Source: Symbiodinium natans
Taxonomy: Eukaryota > Sar > Dinophyceae > Suessiales > Symbiodiniaceae
DNA: 64,000 nucleotides
Assembly: GCA_905221605.1 (NCBI GenBank)
Contig: CAJNDS010002701.1
Span: 608,501 to 672,500, forward strand
Direction of reading: 5' to 3'
In this document: in pieces, positions 50,490 to 61,310 of the stretch
Layout of the letters: each line of letters opens with the position of its first letter
Numbering within the stretch: the stretch's first letter is position 1
Position numbers and translations under genes: made by a program
Notes under the pieces: model-generated
Told to the model about the DNA's origin: nothing
Database searches by the model: none
The model's input: the letters and a program-made list of their open reading frames with translations, nothing else

Positions 50490-50490
<1 letters not shown>

Positions 50491-50565
<75 letters not shown>
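50491..50565 (+). repeat. Poly-C tract, about 75 bases
   Basis: Uninterrupted C homopolymer. The length may be affected by sequencing or assembly. The poly-Pro frames across it are artefacts. Confidence 0.9.
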
Positions 50566-50566
<1 letters not shown>

Positions 50567-50671
50567 CGAAGGGCTGCCTGGAGAGGGCCCTCCTTCCCAC
50601 AGCGCCCGACGGCGAACCAGTCACTTCGCATCATCAGGGCCTGCATGCCAACCTCAGGGCAAGTTGGGTCG

Positions 50672-50887
50672 GGTTTAGGGTTTAGGGTTTAGGGTTTAGG
50701 GTTTTAGGGTTTTAGGGTTTTAGGGTTTTAGGGTTTTAGGGTTTTAGGGTTTTAGGGTTTTAGGGTTTTAGGGTTTTAGGGTTTTAGGGTTTTAGGGCTT
50801 TAGGGCTTTAGGGTTTTAGGGTTTTAGGGTTTTAGGGTTTTAGGGTTTTAGGGTTTTAGGGTTTTAGGGTTTAGGGTTTTAGGGTCC
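50672..50887 (+). repeat. TTTTAGGG octamer array, about 25 units
   Basis: It starts with four TTTAGGG heptamers, then switches to uniform TTTTAGGG octamers with two CTTTAGGG units, and returns to one heptamer at the end. Confidence 0.95.
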
Positions 50888-51032
50888 CGCCGACCTGGCG
50901 GCGTGTTGGATGGGAAAAGGCGGGTGAAAAACCCCCCCCCCCTACCCCCCCCCCCTACCTTACCCCCCTACCTCTTGGGTTGTTGGGCTTGAATGATGGG
51001 GCTGCCCTCCTTCAAGCTGGCTTCAGGTGCTA

Positions 51033-51061
51033 CCCCCCCCCCCCCCCCCCCCCCCCCCCCC
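51033..51061 (+). repeat. Poly-C tract, 29 bases
   Basis: C homopolymer. Two shorter C runs lie at about 50,932-50,956. Confidence 0.9.
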
Positions 51062-51179
51062 ACGTTTCACAGAGGCTCAAGCAAATCAACTTTTGGCATC
51101 CTTTGAGCTGACGAGCGCGTTTAAACCTTTCAACTATGCTCCAGCGGGGTCGGCGGCTTGAGCCGGAGGCTCTTAAATT

Positions 51180-51330
51180 TTAGGATTTTAGGGTTTTAGG
51201 GCTTTAGGGCTTTAGGGTTTTAGGGTTTTAGGGTTTTAGGGATTGGGGTTTAAGGTTTGGGGTTTAGGGTTTAGTTTAGTGTCTAGGGTCTAGCGGGTTT
51301 AGGGTTTAGGGTTTTGGTTTAGGGCTTATT
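51180..51330 (+). repeat. Mixed TTTTAGGG/TTTAGGG block
   Basis: Imperfect octamers (51,180-51,243) followed by degenerate heptamers. Confidence 0.85.
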
Positions 51331-51654
51331 GGGCTTGAGACTTGGGAGTCGGAGTTGAGGGGCTCTGGTGGTATTCAAGAGGGGTCCCTAAGTGTCCCTG
51401 TGACAGCAACAGCATGAGCTTCAGGTTCCGAAGTTCAGCTTCTTTTGCCACCCGTCTAGAGATGCTGCACGGGGAAGTTCAGTTCAGGGGTTTAGGGCTT
51501 AGGGTCTTCCAAGGCTGCCTAAACTAAACCCTTTTAGGTTTTAGGGTTTAGGGTTTAGGGTCTAGGGTTTAGGTCCTGTCTAGAAAACCCCAGCGCTGGC
51601 CAAGACCCGCCGCTCAGGTACCCTGGAAATCCCTCCCATCAGACCAAAGTCCTC

Positions 51655-51793
51655 AACCCTAAACCCTAAACCCTAAACCCTAAAGCCTAAAGCCTAAAGC
51701 CTAAAGCCTAAACCCTGAACCCTAACCCTAAACCCTAAACCCTAAAACCTTAAACCCTAAACCCTAAACCCTGAACCCTGAACCCTAAACCCT
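51655..51793 (-). repeat. CCCTAAA block with AGCCTAA variants
   Basis: Heptamer array with a run of four AAAGCCT units and CCCTGAA units. Confidence 0.9.
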
Positions 51794-51899
51794 CCAAGCA
51801 CCCGCGGCGCGCACCTGAGCCGCCCCGAGGAGGAGGGCGCCCACGGGGAATGGTGGCGGGGCCGACAGTGCTTCGGACCCTGGGGCGCAGACTGGTGTG

Positions 51900-52130
51900 G
51901 GGTTGAGGGTTTAGGGTTGAGGGTTTAGGGTTTAGGGTTCAGGGTTCAGGGTTCTAGGGTCTAGGGTCTAGGGTCTAGGGTCTAGGGTCTAGGGTCTAGG
52001 GTCTAGGGTCTAGGGTCTAGGGTCTAGGGTCTAGGGTCTAGGGTTTAGGGTTTAGGGTTTAGGGTTTAGGGTTTAGGGTTTAGGGTTTAGGGTTTAGGGT
52101 TTTGGGTTTTGGGTTTTGGGTTTTGGGTTG
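51900..52130 (+). repeat. Compound array: TTTAGGG, TCTAGGG, TTTAGGG, TTTTGGG
   Basis: It has four internally uniform sub-blocks: degenerate TTTAGGG/TTCAGGG to 51,951; TCTAGGG about 51,952-52,041 (12-13 units); TTTAGGG to 52,098; TTTTGGG to 52,128. Confidence 0.95.
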
Positions 52131-52204
52131 GGTTTAGGGCCGAGGGCTTACGGTCTAGGGATCTTTCTTGCACCTTTGGGGAGGGCAGACTGATGTGGGG
52201 TTCA

Positions 52205-52294
52205 CTAAACCCTAAACCCTAAACCCTAAACCCTAAACCCTAAACCCTAAACCCTAAACCCTAAACCCTAAACCCTAAACCCTAAACCCTAAAA
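52205..52294 (-). repeat. CCCTAAA block, about twelve perfect units
   Basis: Uninterrupted array. Confidence 0.95.
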
Positions 52295-52384
52295 GCCTAC
52301 GTTAACTGGAAGCTCCCAGCCGGTCCTGTAGGAAACGACACGAACCAGGCGGTGGCGCCAGCCAAGCAGGCAATCCTGGCACTC

Positions 52385-52434
52385 TAACCCTAAACCCTAA
52401 ACCCTAAACCCTAAACCCTAAACCCTAAACCCTC
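52385..52434 (-). repeat. CCCTAAA block, seven units
   Basis: Uninterrupted array about 90 bp from the previous block. Confidence 0.95.
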
Positions 52435-52606
52435 CACCAAGAACATCAAACAACGACACCCATTCTAATTCAGAAGCAGAAGATTTAGAAATTTTCGGCA
52501 TCCTGTAGCACACACACATGACGGGTGAGCTGTTATGTCAAACTTCAGCCGCACGGAAGATATGCATTTCGGCTCCACCGTAGCAACTCCCCCAACATCC
52601 TGAAGT

Positions 52607-52702
52607 CAACCCTAAACGCTAAGCCCTAAACCCTAAACCCTGAACCCTGAACCCTAAACCCTAAACCATCAACCCTAAACCCTAAACCCTAAACCCTAAC
52701 CC
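52607..52702 (-). repeat. CCCTAAA block, imperfect
   Basis: Heptamers with CCCTGAA and CCATCAA variants. Confidence 0.9.
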
Positions 52703-52860
52703 CCCGCCCCCTGCTATGTCAGACATAGGGTCACGACGGCGCGCGTTAAGTGGAGCCACACCCGATTCCGGGACCGCAGCTTTTGCATGCCAAGCCTGCA
52801 GGGAGGCGCTGGCTCGAGCCTCTTTCTAAGTGCATTTCGGTTTAGGGTTTAGGGTTTAGG

Positions 52861-52951
52861 GACGAAATTAGGGGACCCCGAAAATAGGCAGCCAGATTGT
52901 AGGAATTCCTTATACAGGACCCCAATAAGGTACCCCTAGTTTCGTAAACCC
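52861..52951. mobile_element. Short inverted-repeat element, CGAAATTAGGG family
   Basis: ACGAAATTAGGGGACC at the left is mirrored by GGTACCCCTAGTTTCGT at the right. The interior shares AGGACCCCAATAAGG with the copy at 49.2 kb. It directly follows a TTTAGGG block. Confidence 0.6.
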
Positions 52952-53516
52952 CCTTTGATTTCATTGAACCCATTCAATGAATTCAAGCATGGTCGAGCGA
53001 AGTCAACTCTAAATTAAAGTTCGCCCGTGGCATAGACCACATCCCATGTTGTTGCTGGATTGCCGCCGCGCTGCAGGCAGTTGCAGCAGTACTTGGCACG
53101 CTCCTGCTGCAGCTTCAACGTCCCTAAGCATGAAATGACCATCCTTGCCAGTGCCTTCAATCGTACATGCACATTCAAGTCGGAAACGTGCTTGGTTCAG
53201 GAGGGCACGAGGAAAAGTGAGGCCTCATCTCAACTTGCTGATTGTACGCCTCCAGAGCCAGAAAAACAGGCCCAGCCCAACCCAAATTGGAGGTTCCGGG
53301 GTCCGCAACTTCGGGGGGCCTCGGGCGCCTGACAAGCAAAGACATGCCCAAGCCCTGTAAACTACAAACCCTTACAAGCTCTACAACCCTGTGAACCTTG
53401 AACCCTAACCACCCTAAACCCTACAAGCACCTAGTGTCTGAAGACCCCCCGAGGTCCCACTGGAAGAGGAGGTCGCTCTCCATCTCCAGGCGGCCATACT
53501 CCTTGCGTGGCGCTGA

Positions 53517-53720
53517 GCCTAGTTGCCGAGTACCCTGGGCCAAAAGAAATTCACCTTTCCAGTTCTGGTAGGAGGTATATATCTATGTATATATATGATA
53601 GATATATATATATATATATATATATACATATGTATACATATACCCCGAAAGGGTTTATCCGCGCTCTGTGCAAAGCGAAGTCCCCAGCGAGTAGGCGTGA
53701 GGGCCACTACCTAACTAAAA
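53517..53720. mobile_element. Introner-like element with (TA)n insertion, relative of the 48.7-kb copy
   Basis: The left end AGCCTAGTTGCCGAGTACCC then TGGGCCAAAA...ACCTTTCCAG closely matches 48,711 (AGCCTAGCTGCTGAGTAGCC). A TATATA microsatellite (53,575-53,640) enlarges the interior. The right end is not resolved. Confidence 0.45.
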
Positions 53721-55759
53721 ACAAAAAAATGGACTCAGAAATCCGGTGGGAAAACAAAGGGAAGAGGGTGGGCCTGGCAGGGTGGGATTCGCTAAGTGTA
53801 CTTAAGGATGCGGATACGAGGCCGGATTCAGGATTCCAGTAGGCCACGAACCTTTGGAGAGAAGGACTGCACGGATACGCCAGAAGTTCGGAGTCAGAAG
53901 GATGCTAATTAAAGACCGCATTTGACTCTCTATCACATGGGGCTATGGGGACCTTGGCGTGGACAAGGTCAAAACAACGCGTGAAGATCGCCACCGTCTG
54001 CGTTCACGTTTTCGGTGACCGTTTTGCTGCCTCACTGCGTCTAGGCAAGATGTAGAAAGCCGGCGAGTTAGGCTGAATGTCTGGAGCGCCTGTCAGTTTT
54101 GCTTCGGAGAAGTTCGCAAAATAAATCGGGGCCGTGACTTGGTACGAAATACAAATGTCCAGCAGCAATTCAAGGAAGGATATCCCTGAGTTTTTTTCTC
54201 AAGTGGGTCGGGCCATTGGAGTTGAGACCAATACAAGCCAAAGACCTCCATGCACTTGGGGTCCCAGTTGGGGAGCCTAATTGCGAACGGCTGGGGGATT
54301 CTCCCTAAACCCTAAACCCTAAACCCCAAACCCTAAATTCCAAACCCCAAACCCTAAACCCTAAACCCTAAACTGAAATTTTGAGGCTTGGCGGCCTTGG
54401 GAATGCGAAGCTTCCACGGGGACGACATCATATTTTTGGGGAAGTGTTGCGTACCTCTGCTAGGGTAAAGGTCACTTCTAATTAAGGGTTTAGGGTTTAG
54501 GGGGTTTCTTGTGGTTCCCACAGCATACCCGTCACAGTGGGTGTCTCTGCGAGCTCAGGCACCGTGCTGTAGATGGCGATGATCATGTTCAAGATCCTTA
54601 GCTACCGACTTTGGGCTGAGAAAGACAGCCCCGAAACCTAAACCCTTTCTTGAATCCAGTCTCTATTCCAGGTTGAGCTGGGACGGCGAGAGCACAGCAC
54701 TTACGTCAGCCCGGCAAAAAGGAACAAAGCCAGTCTTGTTCTGCACCTCTCTGAAAACCTATAAACCCTATCAACCTATCAACCCATAAACCTACAAATC
54801 TAACCCTGGATTAGGCCCAGAGTGTAGGGTTTAGCTTCTCAAGTCAGAGCCTCAGTTGGCCGATGCTGACTGCTGGGCATTGAACCCCAGGAACTGGTCA
54901 AGCGGCTCAAGAAGAGATCACGCCTTTCAAACGCGTTTTTGGTTGTAGCTTGTAGCCCTAAACCCTAAACCCTACACCCTAAACCCTGTTTGCAGCCGAG
55001 GGAGTGGCCGGAATACTGAGGGCGCTGCCCGAAACCCCAAACCCTACACCCGAAACCCCAAACCCTAATGGAGCCCGCGACATGTCCGCCGAGCAGGCCG
55101 CAGAAGGAGCCGCCAGTTCAGGCCAAGGGACACGATGAAGGTCACCGTGCCCAAAATGGCCATGACAGTAAGCAGGGTCTTCAGAACCTCAGAGAAGCTT
55201 TAGCATCAAGCTGGGAAAATTGGAGAATGGACGCCATCAAAAGGCAAGCTTGGATAAACTCGGAGGTCGAGAGGAAGGCTCTCTCAGAAATGACGCCTGT
55301 GTTTAAGACTGAAGATAAGGAGCGTGCTTCCTTAGCATGTTCGGCGCATGAGTCCCATTGCCTGTAGATGGCATGAGCCCGCCATTGCATGATGACCGGG
55401 ATGAGCCAATTGGAACCTTTTCGAAACCTTTGCCCTTGAACCCAGCCCCTGGAAACCCAACCTTAAACAATTAGCTACCACATGTAAGCTCTAACATTCT
55501 AACATGCCAGGGTGCATCGACATCCATCACACCTAGGCAGCTTGGAGCAGGAATACGACGACATGAAAAAAAACAACTTGCCTTTTGAGGCAAGCTGAGA
55601 TCAACAGCTCCTACCCTGCGTAGGCTTCCAGTTACAAGAGGTGCCTACTTATGGCTTTGGGGGCGGAGGCTGGCTAAATTTGCAGGACATCATGTGCAAA
55701 GAGCCACGCGCGGCGGACACTCGCAAGTGGTAGGGACGCAGCGACACATGCCGGCGATG
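53721..55759. other. Unique segments with small telomere-like blocks, no gene recognised
   Basis: CCCTAAA-type blocks lie at 54,300-54,375, 54,955-54,990 and 55,030-55,070. Overlapping frames at 55,068-55,390 on both strands have a protein-like composition but no motif. Confidence 0.45.
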
Positions 55760-55765
55760 CCCCTA

Positions 55766-55833
55766 ACCCTAAACCCTAAACCCCAAACCCTAAACCCTAA
55801 ACCCTAACCCTAAACCCTAAACCCTAAGCCCCA
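55766..55833 (-). repeat. CCCTAAA block
   Basis: About nine imperfect units. Confidence 0.9.
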
Positions 55834-55949
55834 AGAAGCCCTGAACATAACCCTGACTAGACTCAGCACCGACTCGCGGGAGTGATTGCAAAGGGACTTT
55901 GCGTTGCATCCGAGTGGCGTTCGATCTCCCCTCGAGACAGCCCTGAGGG

Positions 55950-56007
55950 GGTTTAGGGTTTAGGGTTTAGGGTTTAGGGTTTAGGGTTTAGGGTTTAGGG
56001 TTTAGGG
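55950..56007 (+). repeat. TTTAGGG block, eight perfect units
   Basis: Uninterrupted array, in opposite orientation to the block 120 bp to the left. Confidence 0.95.
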
Positions 56008-56426
56008 CCACCCGCAGCGCATTGAGGTTGCAGCAGAGCCGATGCACTGGCCTTCTTCTTTCTCGAATCCGGACCCCTGAACCCACGCTCCCCTACAACC
56101 CCCCCAGCTCGCCCGCCTTCGATCGCGAAGCCCATGTTATCGAGCCCTGCGCCATCACCAAAGATGAGTCCGCGGTAGAGGGACCTTCCAGGGAAGTCTT
56201 GGGAAGTTTTTGGGGTGGAGGGGTGGAGGCGTTTGCTGGCCACCCCTTGTTTGCAAAACCGTAAAGCCTAAGCCCTAAACCCTACGCAACAGCGGCAGCA
56301 AGGCTCCCAAACTCAGACTCGTCAGACAAGCCGCCAGCTGACGATGCCCACGGCCACGCTTCGGTCCAGCATAACAGCGGTCAGGGCGAAGGCCAGAAAG
56401 AAGAGGCAGAAGATCAAGAATCTGGG

Positions 56427-56604
56427 CTAGGGTTTAGGGTTTAGGGTTTAGGGTTTGGGGTTTGGGGTTTGGGGTTTGGGGTTTGGGGTTTGGGGTTTGG
56501 GGTTTGGGGTTTAGGGTTTAGGGTTTAGGGTTTAGGGTTTAGGGTTTGGGGTTTGGGGTTTGGGGTTTGGGGTTTGGGGTTTGGGGTTTGGGGTTTGGGG
56601 TTGG
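56427..56604 (+). repeat. Alternating TTTAGGG and TTTGGGG sub-blocks
   Basis: TTTAGGG to 56,452; TTTGGGG to about 56,511; TTTAGGG to 56,543; TTTGGGG to 56,603. Each sub-block is uniform. Confidence 0.95.
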
Positions 56605-56982
56605 TTTTTTTTCCCACCCGTGTCGCAAGCGTGTACTGGGAAAAGGTCAGGTGTTGCAATGGTTTAGGGTTTAGGGTTTAGGCTTTCAAGGTTGGCAGTA
56701 AAACATATAGGGAATGCTTCTGTCATGTAAACAACTGTGCCTTGTGGCTTGACAGAGTCAGAGTGGCAGGAAGGGGCATTATGAGGCTCATGAGGGTTTA
56801 TTTTCATGGGTTTACGGTTTAGTGCTGAGGGGTCAGATGATGCACTGCCGTGCGAAAATCTGAAGAGTCTTGAATCAATAACCACTACAGGCCTGAACAC
56901 CCATTTTTTCCCACAGTCACGGCACACGCCCCGTGTAAGGATGGTCTTGCTTCATGCAGAGGCACCTCGGACCCTACATGAC

Positions 56983-57124
56983 ATTAACCCTAACCCTAAC
57001 CCTTAACCCTTAACCCTTAACCCTTAACCCTAAACCCTAAACCCTAAACCCTAAACCCTAAACCCTAAACCCTAGGCCCACAGGCCCTAGGCCCTAGGCC
57101 CTAAACCCTAAACCCTAAACCCCT
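56983..57124 (-). repeat. CCCTAA, CCCTTAA and CCCTAAA compound block
   Basis: It starts with hexamer CCCTAA units, then CCCTTAA, then CCCTAAA, then a CCCTAGG cluster. Confidence 0.9.
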
Positions 57125-57310
57125 GCATGCCCTAGGTCATTCAAGCCGCATCTCCCGCATGGCGCCGCTGACGAGAGTCTTGATCCTTGGCAGGCAAGGA
57201 CCCCTTTGAAACCTGCAAGCCCTTTCAACCCCAAAAGTGGGTTTAGGGTTTGGGGTTTAGGGTGTAGGGTTTAGGGTTTAGGGTTTAGGGTTTAGGGTGC
57301 AGAATTTAGG

Positions 57311-57928
57311 GTTTAGCCCTGCAAAGGGGCTGGCAGGGTAGAACTGTAGGCTGAATTCGTTGGCTGGAGTGCCAGCTTGTCACAAGAGTTGCGCATGAGC
57401 CGCAATGGTTGAAGCGAAAATACGAAGTGAATGGTGCCAGCTCCAAGAGGGGTCAGTAGCATGCACTGGCCCAAATATGCCCAAATTCAAGTTACATCAT
57501 GCGAATCGTCCACGCTCCAGGCCTCGAACGGTGAGACAGAAACCCAAACCCTAAGCCCTGAACACAAGACGTGCCCGCCCATCATGCAAACCAGGTTCAG
57601 CACCAGGATTTTCTTTCCTCCGAACGAACTGACGCGCAGCATGTATATCAGCTTCACCTCAAACGCACATGCTTTGCCAGAGTTTCAGGCCTTGGAGCTT
57701 GGCTTATTCAGCTTGAACATGAAGGTAGTAGTGCAGAAACACTGACGTGTACCCTAGAATTCCGGGGAACCTCGGACGTTCCTGACTCTCCATGTCACCA
57801 GCGCTCCCGAAAACTTCACCCAGAGTTGTGGCCAAGCAGCGCAGTGCATGAAGAAGCACACCGCCAGCAAGGCCTGATTCTCGCGGCGATGTCCCTAAGC
57901 CCCAAACCCTCACCCCAAGCCCGAGACC
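57311..57928. other. Unique segment, no certain gene
   Basis: A plus-strand frame (57,431-57,745) includes IFFPPNELTRSMYISFTS and a GT-like donor after LFSLNMKV, which could be an exon remnant. No motif is recognised. Confidence 0.3.
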
Positions 57929-58025
57929 CTAAACCCTAAAACCCTAAACCCTAACCCCCAAACCCTAAACCCTAAACCCAAAGCCACGACCCTAAGCCCC
58001 AAACCCTAAACCCCCTGAACCCTCG

Positions 58026-58975
58026 AGCCGCTCACCGCGGCCTGCGTGGTGTCGGGCATCTCCCGCTCGCAGTTTGAAGAGCACTGCGTGCTAAGCAAGA
58101 AGATGGTCTTCAGCAAGCAGAGGATCCTGTTCGGGTTCTCTTTGTTTACGTTTAAGAAAAGGCCCTAAACCCTAAATGGGTTTCCTAAACCCTAAATGGG
58201 TTTGTTAGCGCTAAAAAAAACCTAAACGCAGAGTACCCTCGAACCCCGCAAGGCCCCATTCAAGGCTTTTGCAATGCTTTTGAAGGCTTTAGGACAGGAT
58301 CCCCTCAGTTTGCCCCAGCTGAGCAATGTGAGAGAACACCGGTGGAACACCGGAAGAGAAGTAATAGTTGCAGAAACTATAGTTGTAGTCGTAGTACACT
58401 ACAGAAGACCGGGAAGAGTAACAGATGTGCCACCACGCCTACTCTTGCGGTGTTCGTTCTTAAGTATCTACCTCTTCCATCATTGGTCTACATAAGTAGC
58501 CCACAAAACACGTTCCAAGGCTCATTTCTGGGGTGTTCGTGTTGTGGCTCAGGTCGAAGATCTTCATCGGGTGCCACAGCGCATGCAAGCCGGATCGCCT
58601 CGGCCGGCTGGAGGGGAGGGGCATGGATCTTCAGCCGGCCACGAGCGAATCATCTCTAGTGTCTCCAGTAGCCGAAGATGAAGAAGGGACTGACCCTGAA
58701 AGCATCTGCTTGAGGCTGAGGAATGCATGCTTTTCCTAAACCCTATATAAACCCTGAACCCCTAAAGCCTAATTTGCCCAAGCAGTTGTTCAGGAAATCA
58801 AGAGTCTCAAGCTCAGAGCATCCTCATCCTCCCCAAAATCCCGGCCCTAAACAATAAGCTCCAACCCACCAAAAATGGGGGCAACTCCCTCTCAAGGCCG
58901 GGTGGCAGTTCCTGCACGCGCGCCTCGGCGGATGATCCGCGCAAAGAGTGCTGGCTTTGATGCCTCCGCGCCGCG
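58026..58975. other. Unique segment, no gene recognised
   Basis: It contains a tandem CCTAAACCCTAAATGGGTTT pair (58,160-58,205) and motif-free frames at 58,274-58,739. Confidence 0.45.
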
Positions 58976-59149
58976 GTTTAGGGTTTAGGGTTTAGGGTGT
59001 AGGGTTTAGGGCTTAGGGCTTAGGGCTTAGGGCTTAGGGTTTAGGGTTTAGGGTTTAGGGTTTAGGGTTTAGGGTTTAGGGTTTAGGGTTTAGGGTTTAG
59101 GGTTTAGGGTTTAGGGTTTAGGGTTTAGGGTTTAGGGTTTAGGGTTCTA
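58976..59149 (+). repeat. TTTAGGG block, about 24 units
   Basis: It has a four-unit GGGCTTA sub-block at 59,008-59,036 followed by a long perfect TTTAGGG run. Confidence 0.95.
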
Positions 59150-59265
59150 GCCAACTGGCATCGTTGTATCGGAGGATCGCTGAAGAGCTTTCGGTATCCT
59201 AGCAAAGCCCTGAGCCCTGGCTTCTCAAGCCTGCCCATAGTCTAGCGCAAAGCTCAGTCCGCCGA

Positions 59266-59625
59266 GACCCAAAACCCTAAACCCTAAACCCTATAACCCT
59301 GGACCCGAAACCCTAAAACCCTAAAACCCTAAAACCCTAAAACCCTAAAACCCTAAAACCCTAAAACCCTAAAACCCTAAAACCCTAAAACCCTAAAACC
59401 CTTAAAACCCTAAAACCCTAAAACCCTAAAACCCTAAAACCCTAAAACCCTAAAACCCTAAAACCCTAAAACCCTAAAACCCTTAAAACCCTAAAACCCT
59501 AAAACCCTAAAACCCTAAAACCCTAAAACCCTAAAACCCTAAAACCCTAAAACCCTAAAACCCTAAACCCCTAAACCCCTAAACCCCTAAACCCCGAAAC
59601 CCCTAAACCCCCAACCCCCCGACCT
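59266..59625 (-). repeat. CCCTAAAA octamer array, about 35 units, the longest block
   Basis: It begins with CCCTAAA heptamers, then uniform CCCTAAAA octamers with two CCCTTAAAA units, ending in CCCCTAAA. It is the mirror-orientation counterpart of the 50.7-kb octamer array. Confidence 0.95.
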
Positions 59626-59696
59626 CAGCCACTTCCGGCAAAGTCCGAAGAGCCACCAGCCGATGTTGGCCACATCTCCTTGCTGCCAGTTATGGG

Positions 59697-59826
59697 GGGT
59701 TTAGGGTTTGGGTTTTAGGGTTTAGGGTTTAGGGTTTAGGGTTTAGGGTTTAGGGTTTAGGGTTTAGGGTTTAGGGTTTAGGGTTTAGGGTTTAGGGTTT
59801 AGGGTTTAGGGTTTAGGGTTTAGGGG
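59697..59826 (+). repeat. TTTAGGG block, about 17 units
   Basis: Nearly perfect array. It faces the preceding CCCTAAAA block across 70 bp of unique sequence. Confidence 0.95.
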
Positions 59827-60389
59827 TGCTAAGAATTCCCGATGTTGTTTTTTGTGGGGGGGGCGGGGTGGGGGTAAGCCTCCCCAAAGATGGGGAATGT
59901 AGGTTTCAATCACCGGCAGTGCTCCTCCTCCCCCTGAACTTTTGGAAGGGTGGTTATGGGGTTGCGCTTGTGAATTGGCCTCCGGAGCCCTTCACCCCCA
60001 GACCAGGAGCATGATGCCTCACCATGCACAGCACGGAATCTCGAAGTCGGAAACAAGTAAGCGCCGAAACTTGCTTACACAAAGCCAGCGCATCTTCAAC
60101 TATCACCAGCAGGACGACAAGCAGGTACTTCTTAGTTCATTGCGGTTTCAGAGGAGGACCCAGCAACCAAAAAGGCTAGAACAAAGCGACTTCCGGACCC
60201 TGAACCCTAAACCTTTTTGCATCCAGCCCTGTTCGAACTGCCGGGCAAGAAGCCCAAAGAAACCGAGACAACTGCACCCTCGCGCTGTACCCTTTTTTGA
60301 AGCGTGGAGAAAGATGGACACGTCCCGCCCAAACTTGAACCTCCTGCTTGAGGAGACATATCCAAACTCATGCTATACCCTACACCCCC
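59827..60389. other. Unique segment with a weak plus-strand ORF
   Basis: The frame 59,942-60,415 includes MMPHHAQHGISKSETSKRRN and a charged C-terminal half, but no motif is recognised and it runs into telomere-like repeat. It is probably not a complete gene. Confidence 0.3.
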
Positions 60390-60534
60390 TAAACCCTACA
60401 CCCCCTAAACCCTAAACCCTAAACCCTAAATCCCAAATCCAACATGCCAGGCGTCGGAGGAGCCCTGCAAGCAAGAAGTTCGCAAAGCGCGGGTATTGTA
60501 GGCTCGAGTTCCGGCCTTCCTCCTGCCACTTTCA

Positions 60535-60543
60535 GGGGGGGGG

Positions 60544-60579
<36 letters not shown>
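60535..60579 (+). repeat. Poly-G tract
   Basis: A G homopolymer of about 45 bases with one A. It is followed within about 10 bp by a CCCTAAA block (60,588-60,623) and then TTTAGGG (60,636-60,670). Confidence 0.9.
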
Positions 60580-60582
<3 letters not shown>

Positions 60583-60822
60583 GGGGGCCCTAAACCCTAA
60601 ACCCTAAACCCTAAACCCTAAACGGGGGGCTTTGGGTTTAGGGTTTAGGGTTTATTAGGGTTTATTAGGGTTTCGCCGCCCGCACTGCACACACCATCTT
60701 TATTAGGGTTTCGGGCTGTAGGGTTTAGGGTTTGGGGTTTAGGGATGTGTGTAGAGTTTTGGACTTCGATCAGACCCTTCAAGAGGGAGACTGCCTGCCA
60801 CCCAAACCCACATGCGGGTTTT

Positions 60823-60910
60823 CCGAAATTAGGGGTCTGTTGGGGTCCTGTCCTTATGAACAGGAATCCCACTATTTTGGGAAACTCTATTCGGGGCCCC
60901 CTATTTTCGC
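60823..60910. mobile_element. Short inverted-repeat element, CGAAATTAGGG family
   Basis: CCGAAATTAGGGGTC at the left and GGCCCCCTATTTTCGCG at the right form imperfect inverted ends. The interior has an inner hairpin (TCCTGTCC, TTATGA, ACAGGA). Confidence 0.45.
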
Positions 60911-61050
60911 GCACACCTACCTTCGGGATTCGGGATTGCGTGGGGGTGCGGGGGTGTTTGTGGGCAGCTCCTTCGCCCCTACGGAGCCAATCACCCGCCA
61001 GAGGAGCGGTTTGCCGGAGGGAGTCAGGCCCCAGAGAGCCAACACCTTGA

Positions 61051-61150
61051 GGGCTTAGTTGGGTTTATAGGGTTTATAGGGTTTATAGGGTTTATAGGGT
61101 TTATGGGGTTTATGGGGTTGATAGGGTTTAGGGTTTAGAGTTTAGGGTTG
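61051..61150 (+). repeat. TTTATAGGG variant array
   Basis: About six nine-base GGGTTTATA units followed by GGTTTATGG and heptamers. Confidence 0.85.
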
Positions 61151-61236
61151 TTTTTGCGATGAGGGTTGTAGGGTTTAGAGCCAACATCTTGAGGGTTTAG
61201 GGCATTGCCGAGAGGCAACACTGTGATTCTAGGGTT

Positions 61237-61310
61237 CTGAAGGGAGGGAGGTTTAAGGGGGTTCGGCCTCATACTCCCCCATACTCCCACTACTCCCTAA
61301 GGCTGCCTAA
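61237..61310 (+). mobile_element. Relative of RCC1-like intron 3
   Basis: AGGGTTCTGAAGGGAGGGAG then GTTTAAGGGGG aligns with the intron (AGGGTTCTTAAGGGAGGAGG then TTCAAGGGGG). The right part CCACTACTCCCTAAGG matches CTACTACTCCCTTAAG. The interior differs. Confidence 0.45.

Noticed and set aside
50343-50692. Poly-Pro frames
   Set aside because: Caused by the 75-base C homopolymer; the flanking sequence has no coding signal.
56453-56604. TTTGGGG blocks as evidence of ciliate telomeres
   Set aside because: They alternate with TTTAGGG in the same array, so they are variants of the local repeat. Gene features are dinoflagellate-like.
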